DNA of 64,000 bases from an uncultured Eubacteriales bacterium (lineage in GTDB: Bacteria > Bacillota > Clostridia > Lachnospirales > Lachnospiraceae), in NCBI GenBank assembly GCA_900316755.1, contig ONED01000005.1, positions 1 to 64,000 on the forward strand. Reading direction: 5' to 3'. Below are positions 61,281 through 64,000 of the stretch, one piece after another. Under the pieces are notes generated by a model. That model saw only the letters and a program-made list of their open reading frames with translations, was not told where the DNA came from and did not search any database. Positions within the stretch are counted from its first letter, which is position 1. Every line of letters starts with the position of its first letter. The translations under genes and the position numbers were made by a program.

Positions 61281-63011
61281 ATGAAGATTGTTTTGACCGC
61301 AATCAATGCAAAATATATTCATTCGAATCTGGCAGTATACAGCCTTCGCGCATATGCCGAGCCTTATCGGGATGAGATTTGCATTGCAGAATATACAATC
61401 AATCAGCAGACAGATGATATCCTGCAGGATTTGTATCAGAAAAAGTCGGATATCCTGTGCTTTTCCTGCTATATCTGGAATCTGACTTATGTGGAAGAAT
61501 TGATTCGGGAAATCAAAAAGCTCCTCCCAAAGCTTCCAATCTGGGTCGGCGGACCGGAGGTGTCTTATGATGCCGAGCAGGTACTTAAGCGTCTTCCGGA
61601 GGTGACCGGAGTGATTATGGGAGAAGGGGAAGAGACATTTCTGGAGCTGCTCTGCCATTATCATCATGAGGAAGGGAAGGAGCAGCTTGCGAACATTCCG
61701 GGGATTGCTTACCGGGACGAGTTTGGCAACATTCATCAAAATGCGTGGCGGGAAACGATGGATTTGAGTACCGTGCCATTTGTCTATGAGGATATGGCAG
61801 ATTTTAAGAACAAGATTGTTTATTATGAGAGCAGCCGTGGGTGTCCGTTCTCCTGCAGTTATTGCCTGTCCTCAGTGGACAAATGTCTCCGGTTTCGCGA
61901 CTTGGAGCTGGTGAAAAAGGAACTGCAGTTTTTTATAGATGCAGAAGTACCGCAGGTCAAGTTTGTGGACCGGACCTTTAACTGCAACCATAAGCATGCT
62001 ATGGAAATCTGGCAATATCTGCTGGCGCATGACAATGGAATTACCAACTTCCATTTTGAAGTGGCGGCCGATTTGCTGAATGAGGAAGAACTGCAGTTGA
62101 TAGAAAACATGCGACCGGGTCTGATTCAGCTGGAAATTGGGGTGCAGTCCACCAACGAAAGGACGATTCGGGAGATTCGAAGAACCATGAAATTCTCAGA
62201 GGTGGAAAGAATTGTAAATCGCATTCGCCAAGGAAGAAATGTACATCAGCATTTGGATTTAATTGCAGGACTGCCCTATGAGGACCTGATGAGCTTTCAA
62301 AAATCCTTTGATAACGTTTACGCACTGCATCCGGAGCAGCTTCAGCTCGGATTCCTAAAGGTGCTCAAAGGTTCTTATATGGAAGAACAGAAGGAAAGCT
62401 ACGGTCTGGTAAATAAAAGCACACCACCTTACGAAGTGCTGTATACAAAGTGGCTTTCCTACGAGGATGTGCTGGTGTTGAAGATGGTGGAGGAGATGGT
62501 GGAGGTCTACTACAACAGTGGGCAGTTCACCTATACCATACGACGGTTAGAGCAGGAATTTGCGTCGCCCTTTGAGATGTATCGAGCATTGGGGGTGTAC
62601 TATGAGAACCATGCGCTGCGGATGAGGAGTCACTCCCGTGTGGCAAAATATGAGATTCTGCTGGATTTTATACATAGCCTTGATTTAGGCAAAGAGAACT
62701 TGTATCGGGAGCTTCTGACATTTGACTTATATTTGCGGGAAAATGCGAAGAACCGCCCGGAGTTTGCGGGTGAATACTGTGTAAGTAAAGAAGTATTGGG
62801 TGAATTTTATGAGAAAGAAGCAGAGCAGCATCAGTACTTGCAGGGATATGAGCAATATGATAAAAGACAGCTTCGTAAGATGACCCATATAGAGAAATTT
62901 CATTATGATGTGTTGGGGGATTGCTCTGAGAAAGACATGTTGATTCTGTTTGATTATGAGAATCGAAGCAGGATGACACATCAGGCAAGAGTGCTTCAGG
63001 TTGAAATGTAG
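61281..63011 (+). CDS. B12-binding radical SAM protein (DUF4080 type)
   Basis: 576 residues. N-terminal cobalamin-binding-like Rossmann domain (1-135, TAINAKYIHSNLAVYSLRAYA, LPIWVGGPEVSYDA, GVIMGEGEETFLEL). The radical SAM core has the cluster motif SSRGCPFSCSYCLSS (C-x3-C-x2-C, near 190-200) and LIQLEIGVQSTN. The C-terminal part (about 400-576) matches the DUF4080 group. The N-terminus lacks a clear D-x-H-x-x-G, so cobalamin may bind without base-off coordination. Substrate unknown. GGAGGTG is five bases before the ATG. Confidence 0.85.
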   Translation: MKIVLTAINAKYIHSNLAVYSLRAYAEPYRDEICIAEYTINQQTDDILQDLYQKKSDILCFSCYIWNLTYVEELIREIKKLLPKLPIWVGGPEVSYDAEQVLKRLPEVTGVIMGEGEETFLELLCHYHHEEGKEQLANIPGIAYRDEFGNIHQNAWRETMDLSTVPFVYEDMADFKNKIVYYESSRGCPFSCSYCLSSVDKCLRFRDLELVKKELQFFIDAEVPQVKFVDRTFNCNHKHAMEIWQYLLAHDNGITNFHFEVAADLLNEEELQLIENMRPGLIQLEIGVQSTNERTIREIRRTMKFSEVERIVNRIRQGRNVHQHLDLIAGLPYEDLMSFQKSFDNVYALHPEQLQLGFLKVLKGSYMEEQKESYGLVNKSTPPYEVLYTKWLSYEDVLVLKMVEEMVEVYYNSGQFTYTIRRLEQEFASPFEMYRALGVYYENHALRMRSHSRVAKYEILLDFIHSLDLGKENLYRELLTFDLYLRENAKNRPEFAGEYCVSKEVLGEFYEKEAEQHQYLQGYEQYDKRQLRKMTHIEKFHYDVLGDCSEKDMLILFDYENRSRMTHQARVLQVEM

Positions 63012-63096
63012 GAGCTTTCAATCGGATTGTTTTCTTGCAATGTCCGTACGCAGGATGTATAATGGTACACAAGTAAGTTTGGAAGGAGGGTTCGTT

Positions 63097-64000
63097 TTGA
63101 AGAGATATTTTAATGTGACCGGAGCTTGTAATCCGAAAGAGCACTATATGGTAGATTTGCAGTCCCGATTGGAAGAAATCAAAAGAATGGTGGATCGAGG
63201 ACAGTATTTTACGATAAATCGCGCCAGACAATATGGTAAAACAACGACCCTTCAGGCATTAAAGAAATACCTTGCGGACAGTTATGTAGTGATTAGCCTT
63301 GATTTTCAAATGTTGAGTCGTGGGGATTTTGAAAATGAGACTACGTTTTCGGCAGCGTTGGCAAGAGAAATTTTGAAAAGAAAACGAAAAGAGTGGCAAA
63401 TGCCGGATGCCGTGACCGAAGCATTTTGTAAAGTAGCTGAGTCAAAGGAACAAATATATACAATGGCAGGTATTTTCCAAAATTTTGGTTTGTGGTGCAG
63501 AATGTCTGACAGACCAATTGTTTTCATGATAGATGAAGTGGATAGCGCAACGAATAATCAGGTGTTCCTTGACTTTTTGGCCCAGATTCGGGGGTGTTAT
63601 ATAGAAAGATTTGATACACCAACCTTCCAATCCGTGATTTTGGCGGGTGTACATGATGTAAAAAATATGAAGAGAAAATTGCGGTCAGAAGAGGATCATA
63701 GGCTAAATAGTCCGTGGAACATTGCTGCGGATTTTCTGGTGGATATGAGTTTTTCGGCAGATGACATTGCAGGGATGCTTGCGGATTATGAGGCGGATTA
63801 TCATACGGGCATGGATGTTGCCAAAATAGCGGGGGCGATTTATGATTACACATCAGGTTATCCTTTTTTGGTATCGAGGATATGCCAGTTGCTGGATGAA
63901 CGCATTTCGGAAAGCAACAGGTTTCGGGACAAATCCGCTGCATGGACAAAAGAAGGTTTTCTGGAGGCAGTTAAGTTGCTTCTTACAGAGCAGAATACCT
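63097..64000 (+). CDS. AAA-like ATPase (AAA_35 type), partial at window end
   Basis: At least 301 codons, open at the right edge. Start TTG at 63097, six bases after GGAGGG. Walker A-like TINRARQYGKTTTLQAL (near 41-57), Walker B IVFMIDEVDSATN (near 148), then ILAGVHDVKNMKRK and SGYPFLVSRICQLLDE. This is the AAA-like (AAA_35) type seen in many Bacteroidota and Clostridia, often followed by a nuclease-like end. Function unknown. A third AAA ATPase type in this window. Confidence 0.82.
   Translation, partial: MKRYFNVTGACNPKEHYMVDLQSRLEEIKRMVDRGQYFTINRARQYGKTTTLQALKKYLADSYVVISLDFQMLSRGDFENETTFSAALAREILKRKRKEWQMPDAVTEAFCKVAESKEQIYTMAGIFQNFGLWCRMSDRPIVFMIDEVDSATNNQVFLDFLAQIRGCYIERFDTPTFQSVILAGVHDVKNMKRKLRSEEDHRLNSPWNIAADFLVDMSFSADDIAGMLADYEADYHTGMDVAKIAGAIYDYTSGYPFLVSRICQLLDERISESNRFRDKSAAWTKEGFLEAVKLLLTEQNT

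Overview
The window looks like a chromosomal segment of an anaerobic, low-to-medium-GC Bacillota of class Clostridia, most likely family Lachnospiraceae. The evidence is the gene order hup-rqcP-yabP-yabQ-divIC-spoIIE-tilS-hpt-ftsH, several spore genes (spmA, cotS-like, yabP, yabQ, spoIIE), a large Bacillota-type SRP RNA, strong AGGAGG ribosome sites with frequent TTG and GTG starts, and cyclic-di-GMP-I and manganese riboswitches. A species cannot be named from the sequence alone. Most genes are on the + strand.

Layout. 1-2.9 kb: the end of a broken OFA-type MFS gene, then a minus-strand GntR/ABC/permease operon with a clear autoregulatory operator. 2.9-11.4 kb: carB, then a housekeeping run (an ATPase with a DUF4325-like end, a guanylate-kinase-like protein, holB, ricT, trmN6, rsmI). 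11.5-14.8 kb: a sugar-ABC ATPase, a manganese riboswitch in front of an AI-2E-family permease, and spmA. 15-27.4 kb: an AAA ATPase, a cotS-like kinase, the hup-to-ftsH block with a damaged yabP, a GH13 amylase and a glycerophosphodiesterase. 27.4-43.6 kb: a cyclic-di-GMP-centred accessory region. It holds a membrane diguanylate cyclase (minus strand), an IS1182-family insertion, a c-di-GMP-I riboswitch and a ten-gene operon. The operon encodes a VTC-domain protein, a DUF4956 protein, CotH, a clan GH-A-like glycosidase, a HEAT-repeat protein, a processive glycosyltransferase, a DivIVA-like coiled coil, an EAL phosphodiesterase, and a LytS-type kinase with a SARP-type response regulator. 43.6-46 kb: intergenic structured DNA, an IS1634-family transposase and tRNA-Gly. 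46-53.8 kb: deoB-deoC, then a DUF5685 / J-domain / membrane protein / Sfp-type PPTase cluster, a VanY-type peptidase, an HTH protein and a dNTPase. 53.8-58 kb: a 592-nt imperfect inverted repeat, then a Met/Cys-rich leader peptide with a terminator ahead of metQ-metN-metI-cysK. 58-64 kb: a repeat-rich unknown protein, tadA, SRP RNA, a DUF4143-type ATPase flanked by 52-bp direct repeats, a radical SAM/B12 protein and the start of another AAA ATPase.

The parts most likely to be new are: (1) the riboswitch-controlled c-di-GMP polymer operon, which appears to carry its own second-messenger synthesis, sensing and degradation; (2) a 39-residue leader peptide with 8 Met and 6 Cys codons placed to control Met/Cys uptake and synthesis by attenuation; (3) a manganese riboswitch ahead of an AI-2E permease; (4) the very long inverted repeat; (5) an ATPase gene inserted at the SRP RNA terminator between direct repeats. 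Genome erosion is also visible: the MFS gene and yabP both carry internal deletions that shift the frame, and spmA has no spmB beside it. Base counts inside homopolymer runs were read by eye and may be off by one.
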